Source: Opitutales bacterium
GTDB lineage: Bacteria > Verrucomicrobiota > Verrucomicrobiia > Opitutales > UBA953
DNA: 64,000 nt
Assembly (NCBI GenBank): GCA_017531845.1
Contig: JAFXKI010000007.1
Location: 248,001-312,000 of the forward strand
Reading direction: 5' to 3'
The notes below the pieces were generated by a model. That model ran no database searches, was not told where the DNA came from, and saw nothing but the letters and a program-made list of their open reading frames with translations. Numbering within the stretch: position 1 is the first letter of the stretch; every line of letters starts with the position of its first letter. A program made the translations under genes and the position numbers. This document shows, piece by piece, positions 44,662 through 52,435 of this stretch.

Positions 44662-46131
44662 TTAGTGTTCTCCTTCGTGGAATTTGCCGTCGGCGTGAAA
44701 GTGTCCGGCGGTTTTGCGTTTGGGCGCGTTCCCGTCTGCGGGAAGGACGTATTTCAATTCGTATCCGCCTTTGGATACAACATTTTCTCCGGCGTGAATG
44801 TCTGAAACGGGTGTCATGCCGCGGCGCGACGGGAGCGTTTTGACTTTGCGCGCGGTGAATTTGTTCGGATCGTTCGGATCGCAGACGAAGACGACGTCGT
44901 CGACGCCGACTTTGATGACGGCACTGTTCGGCACGAGAACGAATTTCCCCTGCGTGGTTTCGGGAATGAAAACGTCGAGGCGGGCAACTTGCCCGGGGAA
45001 AATTTTCTCCGGCAGATTTTCGGGAACGAAATAAATCGTGCGCGCCTGCGTGGTTTCGTCGATTTGCGAGGCGATGCGCAGCGTTCCCGCGAGGCGCAAT
45101 GTCTGTTTAGCGAGAGAAATGACGAGCTCGGCGGCAGCGTTTGAAAAATCGTCGTTCCCGAACGCGACGCCCTTAAATTCGAGCGGAGCGGATTTGATGA
45201 GCGAAAGTGCGCTTTGCCCGCGTTCGCCCCAAGCGCCTTCGTTGAGATCGAGGCTTTGGACGGTGGCGGGATTTTTCGCAAAAACGGTGAGTGTGCCGTC
45301 GGAGAAATTCGCGCCCGCCGTTGCTTGTTTCCAAAGGGCGCGGGAACGTTCGGCGGCGATTTCGAGGGAAACGATTTCGGCTTCCTTGAAACGCGCTTCG
45401 TTTTCGAGTTCGCTGTTTTTCACACCGATTTCGGCAAGGCGGGAAAGGCGGAGTTTGAGCGATTCGAGTTCGGCGCGGGAACGGGAAAGGGCGGCGTCGG
45501 CATCTTTCATGTTGGCGGACATTTCGACGAGTTCCGGCGAGGAAACGGCGTAGAGCGGCGTTCCCGCGTCGACTTTTTGTCCGGGACGCACGAAAAAGCG
45601 GACGCTTCCGTTGGCGGTAAGCGCGGAGGTTTCGACGGCGGCGGGCGGAATCAGCATTTGCCCGTAATAAGATTTGGAGGAAACGACGGGCGCGGCGGAA
45701 ACTTTTTCCGTTTCCATCGCGACGGATTGGCGCGCGCGCTCGGAAATCGTGATAACGGTTTCGTGGTGCGAATGCGCGTGAGAATCGTGCGCGTGGGCTT
45801 CGTGGGAATGAACGTGTGTGTGGTCGCTGTGTGTGTTCCTGTCGCAAGCGGCGTGGGTTGCGTGCGCGTGATTGTGCTCTTCACGGGAATGTGCAGCATG
45901 CGCGTGCGAGCAGTTTTCCCCGTGAACGTGTTCATGCGTTTCGTGTGAAGTTTTTTCGTCGTGGCTGTGCTCACAATTTTCGCCGTGCAGATGAGCGTGT
46001 TCTTCTTCATGCGCGTGTGAGCAATTTTCGCCGTGCTCATTGTGATGATGTTCTTCGGCGATTGCGGGAACGCTCCAAGCGACGGCGGCGAAGAGAAGTG
46101 CGGAAATTTTGAAAAGATTTTTTTGTTTCAT
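44662..46131 (-). CDS. RND periplasmic adaptor (CusB/CzcB-like) with a His-rich metal-binding N-terminus
   Basis: This 489-aa protein has a signal peptide (residues 1-25, cut after AIA). Residues 28-123 contain 33 His and 4 Cys, including three near-copies of HGENCSHAH at 33-41, 49-57 and 70-78. The membrane-fusion fold follows: VRFFVRPGQKVDAGTPLY near 185, an alpha-helical hairpin (about 205-270) and beta-barrel domains. The last 15 residues add HFHADGKFHEGEH. Such adaptors bridge pump and channel and deliver metal. The tail suggests binding of nickel, cobalt, zinc or copper, and the sensor downstream of the promoter favours nickel. Confidence 0.9.
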   Translation of the reverse strand: MKQKNLFKISALLFAAVAWSVPAIAEEHHHNEHGENCSHAHEEEHAHLHGENCEHSHDEKTSHETHEHVHGENCSHAHAAHSREEHNHAHATHAACDRNTHSDHTHVHSHEAHAHDSHAHSHHETVITISERARQSVAMETEKVSAAPVVSSKSYYGQMLIPPAAVETSALTANGSVRFFVRPGQKVDAGTPLYAVSSPELVEMSANMKDADAALSRSRAELESLKLRLSRLAEIGVKNSELENEARFKEAEIVSLEIAAERSRALWKQATAGANFSDGTLTVFAKNPATVQSLDLNEGAWGERGQSALSLIKSAPLEFKGVAFGNDDFSNAAAELVISLAKQTLRLAGTLRIASQIDETTQARTIYFVPENLPEKIFPGQVARLDVFIPETTQGKFVLVPNSAVIKVGVDDVVFVCDPNDPNKFTARKVKTLPSRRGMTPVSDIHAGENVVSKGGYELKYVLPADGNAPKRKTAGHFHADGKFHEGEH

Positions 46132-46184
46132 GAGAATTATATTTTTTGGTGAATAATTAAGTAAGCCCTCTAAGCTCTCAGCCT

Positions 46185-47492
46185 TCAGCCCTCATTTTTG
46201 TTAATCTTCAGAGCCAAAATCCGAATGCGGGTTTTGAGGTAATCGCCGTAGGCGTCGCAGGCGGCGAGCTCGGCGGCAAAATGCTGTTGCGCGGCTTCGG
46301 AAAGCACGGTCGGGAGCGCTTCTCCGATTTCGATTTCGGCGTAAATTTTTTGGGTGCGTTCCCGGAATTTTTCCGTGCGAACGATTTGTTCGCGGCAATG
46401 CGTTTCGGCGATTTTTTGTTCGCGTTCGAGATGGCGCAAGGTGTGAACCTGTTCCTGCCAAAGCGTCATCGCGTCGAGTCGGGCAAGGGCGCGGTCGCCT
46501 TTAGCGGCGGCGATTCCGACGCGGTTGCGATTCCACACGGGAAGATTGAAGCCGATGCCGAGCGTGAGCGAATCTTCGAAGCTGTCGTTCCCGTCGAGCT
46601 CGTAGCTCGTGCCGAGCGAGAGCTCCGGATACTGGCGGCGGATTTCCGTTTTGAGCGCGGTTTCGCTTGCGTCGTAGTTTGCGAGCGCGGCGCGGATTTT
46701 CGGGAGCTCGGCAAGTTTTTCCGGTGCGGGCGAGGCTACGGGCGCGGGAATTTCCGGCGAGAGTTTCGCGTCGAGCTTGAGTTCGAGCGCGATGCGCGGC
46801 GCGAGCCCGAGTTTTTGAACGATGCGGGAATGCAGTTCGAGCGCGGCGGAATCGAGCGCGCGTTTTTCCAAAATAACGGAATTGTAGCGATCGCTTTCCT
46901 TTTGCATTTCTCCGGCGGAAATTTCCCCGATGGCAAAAAGTTTTTCCAAGCGGGATTTTTCTTCAGCGACTTTCGCGAGATAATTTTCGGTCAATTTGCT
47001 TTTTGCGGCAACGACGGCGTAATCAATCCAAAGCTCGGCGAGCGCGCTTCGGAAGTCGAACTCCGCCTGAACGAGCGTCCAGTAATCGGCTTCGGCGTAG
47101 TGCGCGGCGGCTTCTTCCGCCAAGCCCGGAAGCCCGGTTACGGGAACGCTCAGCCCGACGCCCGGCGTGTAAGCCCAAGGTTGCGCGCCCGTGTTGAGCA
47201 CGCGTTTGAGGTCGAACGAAACGGACGGGTCTTCCCACCAGCCGGATTGTTTTTCTACGTCGCGGCTTTTGGCGAGTTGCAGGCGCGCGCGGTTCAGCTC
47301 GGGATTGAACGCGAGCCCGAGCGTTTGCGCATCGGCGAAACTGAGCTGCGGGAACGCTTCCAGTGCCTTTTCGGAAGCCTCCACCCACGCGAGCGTTTCT
47401 TTTTCGAGCCTTATCGGATTCGCCTCGTAGCTCACGCACGACGCAAGAGGAAGCGTTGCTCCGAGTAGAATTAAAAGTTTTTTTGTTGGCAT
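46185..47492 (-). CDS. TolC-family outer-membrane efflux lipoprotein (CusC/CzcC-like)
   Basis: This 435-aa protein starts with MPTKKLLILLGATLPLASC, a lipoprotein signal with Cys19. Two repeats of the outer-membrane efflux protein domain follow, with long amphipathic helices (LSFADAQTLGLAFNPEL, EFDFRSALAELWIDY) and the typical GIGFNLPVWNRNR strand. It should form the outer-membrane exit duct of the RND system. It lies 53 bp upstream of the adaptor gene, in the same direction. Confidence 0.88.
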   Translation of the reverse strand: MPTKKLLILLGATLPLASCVSYEANPIRLEKETLAWVEASEKALEAFPQLSFADAQTLGLAFNPELNRARLQLAKSRDVEKQSGWWEDPSVSFDLKRVLNTGAQPWAYTPGVGLSVPVTGLPGLAEEAAAHYAEADYWTLVQAEFDFRSALAELWIDYAVVAAKSKLTENYLAKVAEEKSRLEKLFAIGEISAGEMQKESDRYNSVILEKRALDSAALELHSRIVQKLGLAPRIALELKLDAKLSPEIPAPVASPAPEKLAELPKIRAALANYDASETALKTEIRRQYPELSLGTSYELDGNDSFEDSLTLGIGFNLPVWNRNRVGIAAAKGDRALARLDAMTLWQEQVHTLRHLEREQKIAETHCREQIVRTEKFRERTQKIYAEIEIGEALPTVLSEAAQQHFAAELAACDAYGDYLKTRIRILALKINKNEG

Positions 47493-47599
47493 TTTTCTAA
47501 GAATAAAAAGTGAAGAATTAGAAACGGGAACAGAACGGAAAGCGAAAATGAGAAGGCATTCTCGCTTCCGTTTTCGATTTTAGCTTGCGCTGATGCGCA

Positions 47600-48013
47600 C
47601 TATGCCAAGAGAGGGCGCGTTCCCGTCGCGACGGGAGATTGCAAAAGAATTTGCCGCGAGTCAGGCGGCGGGGGCGGAGCTTCTTCCGTTGTTGAAAGGA
47701 GGCGGATTTCGGAGAAGCTTTCAAAAAATGTGCAGAGAAAAACAAATGTCGGAACGGGAATGCTTGTGGAGGTCTTTCCGGACGAGAGGTCGTCGTCCAA
47801 TTCAACCGTCATATGCTCGTGCGGAGTTTCCGGAGGGTGGGTTTTGCCGCATTCCCGATGCGTGTCGTCGTGCAGTATGTTCGTGAACTCGCAGGGGTGC
47901 GTTCCCGCGAGAGAAAGTTTTCCTCCCGCAACGCAAATATCCAACGCAGCCGTGTTGCCGACAAGCATCAGCACAAAGGCGAGGATAAGAGCTATGTTTC
48001 GGAGGAAAGACAT
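47600..48013 (-). CDS. Small exported His/Cys protein of the metal-efflux locus
   Basis: This 137-aa protein has an N-terminal signal or anchor (residues about 6-24) and a second hydrophobic stretch near 88-100 (VPTFVFLCTFF). Between them lie several potential metal ligands: CEFTNILHDDTHRECGKTHP and PHEHM. I recognise no family. It sits 13 bp after the sensor gene and 107 bp before the TolC-like gene, so it is likely co-regulated. A periplasmic metal-binding or sensing role is possible. It could also be a membrane protein with a cytoplasmic tail. Confidence 0.6.
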   Translation of the reverse strand: MSFLRNIALILAFVLMLVGNTAALDICVAGGKLSLAGTHPCEFTNILHDDTHRECGKTHPPETPHEHMTVELDDDLSSGKTSTSIPVPTFVFLCTFFESFSEIRLLSTTEEAPPPPPDSRQILLQSPVATGTRPLLA

Positions 48014-48026
48014 GAAAGCGGCGATA

Positions 48027-48323
48027 TTAGCGGGATTTTTTCAGAAATTCGGTAAGCTCGTCGAGCAGGCGCGTATCCTGTTTTTCGAGGGATTCCCGAA
48101 TGCAACCTTTGAGATGGTCGTTCAAAACTTCCGTCCACACACCGCGCAAGGCACCTGTAACAGAGCTTGTGAGGCGTAGGACGTCAATGCAGTCGCGGTC
48201 GTCAGCGATCATCTGTTGAAGCGCTCGCGTTTGTCCCTCAATACGACGCAATCGCGAGATGAGTTTTCGTTTAACATCATCCGTATGGCAGTGCGCTTTC
48301 GAGGAACGATCAGAGGTATTCAT
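48027..48323 (-). CDS. CsoR/RcnR-family metal-sensing repressor (InrS-like ligand set)
   Basis: This 98-aa all-helical regulator has the family core RLRRIEGQTRALQQMI. Its candidate ligands are His13, Cys45, His70 and Cys74, with spacings of 32, 25 and 4. As I recall them, these are the spacings of the Ni(II) sensor InrS (His21, Cys53, His78, Cys82). The last three also match Cu(I)-sensing CsoR; RcnR has His in the last position. It is the first gene of the locus and probably represses it until metal binds. A GC-centred palindrome lies 15 bp upstream. Nickel is favoured, copper is not excluded. Confidence 0.85.
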   Translation of the reverse strand: MNTSDRSSKAHCHTDDVKRKLISRLRRIEGQTRALQQMIADDRDCIDVLRLTSSVTGALRGVWTEVLNDHLKGCIRESLEKQDTRLLDELTEFLKKSR

Positions 48324-48647
48324 ACGCTTTATGAAAAATAGGGGTACCCTCTATATTTTTTACTGTCAACGCTTTTTTTTCAAAACGTAGGGTTTTCGTG
48401 GCAAAATTAATGAGCCCCTGCTCCCGGCGAGCCGACTTCGTTTTTTTGCTCATTCGGGTCGCAGCGGCGTCCTTCCATGTTATCAGATCAAGGCAACGTT
48501 TACGGAGTAACCTTGCCGTCGGGCGAAAATTCCGTCCGGTTTTCACCGAATACGGGAACACATCGGATCCGGTTCAGCACCCATCCGCCCTCTTCCGCCG
48601 CAACTTTCTATTTGCGGGAACGCGTTTTTTTTCTGAAAATCCGAACC
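48324..48647. promoter_or_regulatory. Divergent intergenic region between the metal sensor and pyrF
   Basis: This 324-bp gap holds, on the minus strand, a consensus -35 element TTGACA (48369-48364) and the operator palindrome. A clear -10 could not be fixed: TATTTT lies 22 bp from the -35. The pyrF side has one CGGGAACG near 48615-48622. A small open frame on the minus strand here lacks any recognisable feature. Confidence 0.5.
48338..48354. promoter_or_regulatory. Candidate operator of the metal-efflux locus
   Basis: On the plus strand ATAGGGGTACCCTCTAT is an imperfect palindrome with a G/C-rich centre and AT-rich ends, the style of CsoR/RcnR-family operators. It lies between the candidate -35 element and the start codon of the repressor gene, so bound repressor would block transcription. 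Confidence 0.6.
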
Positions 48648-49337
48648 ATGGCTACGGAACTTATTCTTGCGGTTGACCTTGACGACAAAGACGTTGCAAA
48701 AAAATTCCTTGCTCCGCTTTGCGGCGAATTATCATGGGTAAAAATCGGCCTGCAAATGTTTTTAAAATACGGGCCCGGCATCGTTGACGAATTTGCCGAT
48801 GCCGGCTTTAACGTTTTCCTCGATTTAAAACTTCACGACATTCCGAATACTGTCGCCTCCGCAATAAAAAGTCTCCGTGGGAGACCTTGCGGCATGCTCA
48901 CGATTCATACGCTCGGCGGCGCGGAAATGATGCGCAGAGCAATGGAGGCGGCGGCAGATGCGCTCCCGCAAACGCGCCTGCTCGGCGTTACGGTGCTCAC
49001 GTCGATGGACGAAGCACAGCTTTCCGGCATCGGAGTTTCACGCGCGCCGATGCAGCAGGTGGAAGTTTTGGCGAAGCTTGCCGCCGAGTCCGGAATGCGG
49101 GGCTTGGTTTGCTCTCCGCTCGAATTGCCCTGCCTAAGAAGCTTCCTCGGAGAAGAAATCGCGTTGGTAACGCCGGGAATACGCCCGCGCACGGCAGCAC
49201 TTGATGACCAAAGCCGCGTGATGACCCCGGCGGACGCCGCCAAATCCGGCGCGAGCTACATCGTTGTCGGACGCCCGATTTTAAAGGCGGACGATCCCGT
49301 CGCCGCCACGCGCATGATACAGCAGGAATTACGGTAA
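48648..49337 (+). CDS. pyrF: Orotidine 5'-phosphate decarboxylase
   Basis: This 229-aa TIM-barrel enzyme performs the last step of UMP synthesis. The ATG at 48648 gives MATELILAVDLDDKD, with the first catalytic Asp. The DxKxxD motif is FLDLKLHDIPNT near residue 60. VTPGIRP near 175 and VVGRPIL near 205 bind phosphate. Length is normal. The frame is open upstream but without family similarity. The gene itself has no copy of the CGGGAACG motif. Confidence 0.95.
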   Translation: MATELILAVDLDDKDVAKKFLAPLCGELSWVKIGLQMFLKYGPGIVDEFADAGFNVFLDLKLHDIPNTVASAIKSLRGRPCGMLTIHTLGGAEMMRRAMEAAADALPQTRLLGVTVLTSMDEAQLSGIGVSRAPMQQVEVLAKLAAESGMRGLVCSPLELPCLRSFLGEEIALVTPGIRPRTAALDDQSRVMTPADAAKSGASYIVVGRPILKADDPVAATRMIQQELR

Positions 49338-49343
49338 AAGTCT

Positions 49344-50423
49344 TTACTCGCAGTTCGGACGGGCACAAAGACCGGAAAACGGTTCCGGCGGAAATTCTTT
49401 TTCCGCCAGCGTTCCCGCGAGTAAAAATTTTTCCGAAATACGGAAAATTTCCGTTGGTGTTCCCGCGCGGCGCACGGCGTGCAAGAACGCACCTTCGGGA
49501 TCAATTCCGGTTCCGATAAAATTCAAAAACTTTTTCATTCTCGCGGCTATGCGCGCCGCAGAAACCGTCGGATCGGCAACGCAGGTTTCCAATTCGCGGA
49601 TGTATTCGAATACGTCTCCGAGTTTGGGTTTAAAAATTTCCTCATCGGGCGTTCCTGCAAACATTTCGCGCAAGCAGCGGAAAATCCACGGATTGCGCAC
49701 GGCGTGGCGCCCGCACATCAGCCCGGCGCAACACGTTTGCGCAAGCACCGACCGGGCTTTTCCAACGGAGGAAATTTCTCCGTTGGCAACCACAGGACAA
49801 GGGGATTTTTTCACGGAATCGGCAATCGCGGCATAATCAACCGGCGCGCGATAAAGTCCGCGAACGGTGCGCCCGTGCACGGCGATCAAATCCGCCCGGT
49901 TTTCCCGCGCAATCTCCAAAAGGCGCGGGAACGGTGACGCGTCATCGAAGCCGAGGCGACATTTTATCGTGAAAAGTTTTCCGTGTTCGTCACAAACGCG
50001 ACGCAAAGCCGCCAAAATTTCCGAGACTTTCGGCAAATCCCGCAAAAGCCCGCCGCCGACATTTTTTCGGAAAATTTTCGGCATCGGGCATCCGAGATTG
50101 ATGTCGATTCCGGCAACGGTTTTCTCGTAGCGTGAAAGCACGGCATCTGCCACGCGCACTAAGGCGGGAACGTCTTCGCCGATAAGTTGCACCAAAAGCG
50201 GCGTTCCCGTTTCGGGCAATGTTTTTTCCGCACACTCCGCAACGGAGTCGTCAATTTGCGAAGTCGCGTTCACGCGAAGGAATTCGGTAACGAAAAAATC
50301 CGGTGCGCCGCGCCGTGCCAACATCCGCATGAACGGGAGCGTTGTCATGTCCTGCATCGGTGCAAGCATTGTAAAGCCGCCGGCGGGGAATGCGGGAACG
50401 CTATCGGAACGTGTGGTGCTCAT
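49344..50423 (-). CDS. tRNA-dihydrouridine synthase
   Basis: This 359-aa FMN enzyme reduces uridines in the tRNA D-loop. It has LAPMQDMTTLPFMRM near the N-terminus, DINLGCPMPKIFRKNVGGGLL near residue 110 with the catalytic Cys, IKCRLGFDD, AVHGRTVRGLY and ANGEISS. The C-terminal helical domain is present. Bacterial subgroup (DusA, DusB or DusC) is not clear from motifs alone. It converges with pyrF, with 6 bp between stop codons. Confidence 0.9.
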   Translation of the reverse strand: MSTTRSDSVPAFPAGGFTMLAPMQDMTTLPFMRMLARRGAPDFFVTEFLRVNATSQIDDSVAECAEKTLPETGTPLLVQLIGEDVPALVRVADAVLSRYEKTVAGIDINLGCPMPKIFRKNVGGGLLRDLPKVSEILAALRRVCDEHGKLFTIKCRLGFDDASPFPRLLEIARENRADLIAVHGRTVRGLYRAPVDYAAIADSVKKSPCPVVANGEISSVGKARSVLAQTCCAGLMCGRHAVRNPWIFRCLREMFAGTPDEEIFKPKLGDVFEYIRELETCVADPTVSAARIAARMKKFLNFIGTGIDPEGAFLHAVRRAGTPTEIFRISEKFLLAGTLAEKEFPPEPFSGLCARPNCE

Positions 50424-50429
50424 TTCAAA

Positions 50430-50885
50430 TCAAGCGCGAAGATGCGGATCTCCGCGGCGGAGTTTTTCCAAAATCGAGCCTGCGTCTTCACAGAGCTCAA
50501 TAAGTTTTTTCGAAACCAAAACGGGCGCGCGCACGGCAAATGCAAGTGCCAGCGCATCGGACGGGCGAGCGTCAAGCTCGATGAACTTTTCCCCGAGTTC
50601 GTTTTTCATTTCCAAAGAAATGACGGAAAAATACACGCCGTCCTTCACGTCCGTGAGCGCAACGCCGGCAATTTTTGCGCCGACGGCAACGCACATGTCA
50701 AAAAGCAATTCGTGCGTCATCGGACGAGGATTTCGCTTGCCCTCCTGAGCCTGCTGCAAACGTTCGCCGATCCCGCGCTCCGTCTGCATGACGAAAGTTT
50801 TCTGCGGGCACTCGACGAAGATTGCGGAACTATCCGCCATATCAAAGAAATGGTATCCGGTAGGTTTTATCCAATCTGTATTCAT
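50430..50885 (-). CDS. Bifunctional nuclease (BFN/DUF151) family protein
   Basis: This 151-aa protein counts from the ATG at 50885 (MNTDWIKPTGYHFF). It has the DUF151 pattern: RPMTHELLFDMCVAVGAKIAGVALTDV, GVYFSVISL and ELDARPSDALALAFAVRAPVLVS. Plant relatives have nuclease activity, and the bacterial role is unclear. It follows xerC on the same strand with 31 bp between and is followed by dus after 6 bp. Confidence 0.85.
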   Translation of the reverse strand: MNTDWIKPTGYHFFDMADSSAIFVECPQKTFVMQTERGIGERLQQAQEGKRNPRPMTHELLFDMCVAVGAKIAGVALTDVKDGVYFSVISLEMKNELGEKFIELDARPSDALALAFAVRAPVLVSKKLIELCEDAGSILEKLRRGDPHLRA

Positions 50886-50916
50886 GTTGGCGATTAATAT
50901 TAGGCGATTAACGGCG

Positions 50917-51882
50917 TTAGGCACGCGGATGCGCTTTTTTGTAAGCAGATTTCAGCCGCGCAAGCGTAACGTGCGTATAAATCTGCGTGGTGGAAAGGTT
51001 CGCGTGCCCGAGTTGTTCCTGCACGGTGCGCAAGTCCGCCTCGTGGTCGAGCATGTGTGTTGCGCAGGAATGGCGAAGCTTGTGCGGCGTAATATCCATC
51101 GGCAATCCGGCAAGAGCGAGGTATTTTTTGAGCCATTTCTGAAGCGTTCCCGGAGAAAGCGGCTTGCCGGCGTTCCCGTGAAAAAGCGGCGCGTTCCGCG
51201 AAGTTTCGCCGAGAAAAACTCTCAGTTTCTCCAATGCTTCCAGCGCGACTTCGCCGACGGGAACGACGCGAGTTTTTCCGCCTTTTCCCAGCACGCGAAG
51301 CGTTCCCGCGGCAAAATCCACTGCGCCGAGCGTCAGCCCGCAAAGTTCGCTGATACGCAATCCGCCGCCGTAAAGCACTTCCAGTGCCGCGCTGTCGCGC
51401 AAATACTGAGCTTCGGAGATCAACCCGTCTTCAAACGCTTGGCGGGGCATCGCCAGCAATTCGCCCGTTTGCTTTTCGGTCAGAAACTTGGGGAGCGATT
51501 TCGAAAGCTTCGGCAAAACGATTCCCGTCAACGGAGAATTTTCCAGCTCTTTCCGCCGCCGCAGCCAGCGAAAAAACGTGCGTAGCGCGGAAACGCGATT
51601 GTGCAAAGTGCGTCGTGACAGTGCGGCGTTCCCGCGCTGGCGCTCAATGATGAAATCCCGCAACTGGCGGCGAGTCAGCCTTGCAAAATCTCCTCCGAAC
51701 CCGAACATGCTTTTTGCCCAAAGCGAAAAATCTCTCAACGCTTCTTCGTAATTGCGAATCGTATACCGGGAAAGCCGGCGTTCGTTTTTCAGATGTTCGC
51801 AAAAAAGCATAACGGTCACCGCGCCCGGATACTCCGGCTGCGCCGCGTCTGCAAACTCGGAACTTATCGTTCTAAATCCCAC
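50917..51882 (-). CDS. xerC: Tyrosine recombinase XerC/XerD
   Basis: This 321-aa site-specific recombinase resolves chromosome dimers at dif. The N-terminal SAM-like domain has LFCEHLKNERRLSRYTIRNY. The catalytic set is Arg in GGLRISELCGL, HKLRHSCATHM (His-x-x-Arg), LGHANLSTTQ and the Tyr nucleophile in IYTHV. The start is a GTG at 51882. The first ATG at 51810 leaves only two residues before the conserved core, so GTG is preferred. No dif site was found by eye. Confidence 0.92.
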   Translation of the reverse strand: MGFRTISSEFADAAQPEYPGAVTVMLFCEHLKNERRLSRYTIRNYEEALRDFSLWAKSMFGFGGDFARLTRRQLRDFIIERQRGNAALSRRTLHNRVSALRTFFRWLRRRKELENSPLTGIVLPKLSKSLPKFLTEKQTGELLAMPRQAFEDGLISEAQYLRDSAALEVLYGGGLRISELCGLTLGAVDFAAGTLRVLGKGGKTRVVPVGEVALEALEKLRVFLGETSRNAPLFHGNAGKPLSPGTLQKWLKKYLALAGLPMDITPHKLRHSCATHMLDHEADLRTVQEQLGHANLSTTQIYTHVTLARLKSAYKKAHPRA

Positions 51883-51925
51883 GCCCGGACGGGAACGCTT
51901 TTTTCAAGTGTCCCTCAAAAAAAGA

Positions 51926-52330
51926 TTAATCTTTCGAACCGTGTTCTGCCGTTACCGTAATCGTAATGCCGCCGCGCGCGCCGAACTCGCCGACAACTTG
52001 GCACCATACGGGGTCGAGCGCCGCAACGAGATCATCCAAAATCTGATTCGTTACGTGTTCATGAAACGTGCCTTCGTTACGGTAGGACCAAAGGTAGAGT
52101 TTGAGCGATTTGGATTCCACGATTTTTTCCGCCGGAATGTAGCGTATCGTAATTGTCGCAAAATCCGGTTGTCCCGTAGCCGGGCAAACGCAGGTAAATT
52201 CTTCCGTGCGAAGTTCAACGACGTAACGGCGTTGGCGATTGTGATTCGGGAACGCTTCAAGTTTGCGTGTCGGCACATTTTTGGTTGCACCGATGGAAAG
52301 CCCTTTTAAATCTTCCGGTTGTGTAAGCAT
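51926..52330 (-). CDS. queF: NADPH-dependent 7-cyano-7-deazaguanine reductase
   Basis: This 134-aa enzyme reduces preQ0 to preQ1 in queuosine synthesis. The short unimodular QueF form is recognised by FTCVCPATGQPDFATI (catalytic Cys), the QueF motif ESKSLKLYLWSYR, and FHEHVTNQI. The tgt gene that uses preQ1 lies 2.2 kb downstream on the other strand. No preQ1 riboswitch pattern was seen upstream. Confidence 0.95.
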   Translation of the reverse strand: MLTQPEDLKGLSIGATKNVPTRKLEAFPNHNRQRRYVVELRTEEFTCVCPATGQPDFATITIRYIPAEKIVESKSLKLYLWSYRNEGTFHEHVTNQILDDLVAALDPVWCQVVGEFGARGGITITVTAEHGSKD

Positions 52331-52435
52331 AAAGCGAGAATCTACGTTCCCGCGCCCTCTCCCGCAATCAATTAAAGCGGGGAGAAAATTTAATTTTATA
52401 TTTCTTCCGGAATAAAACCCGTCTATCTTTTCCTC

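Noticed and set aside
48310-48561. Small open frame on the minus strand upstream of the metal sensor
   Set aside because: It runs through the promoter and operator of the sensor gene, has no start signal and no similarity I can see.
52331-52435. preQ1 riboswitch upstream of queF
   Set aside because: The minus-strand leader has no recognisable preQ1-I pseudoknot pattern.
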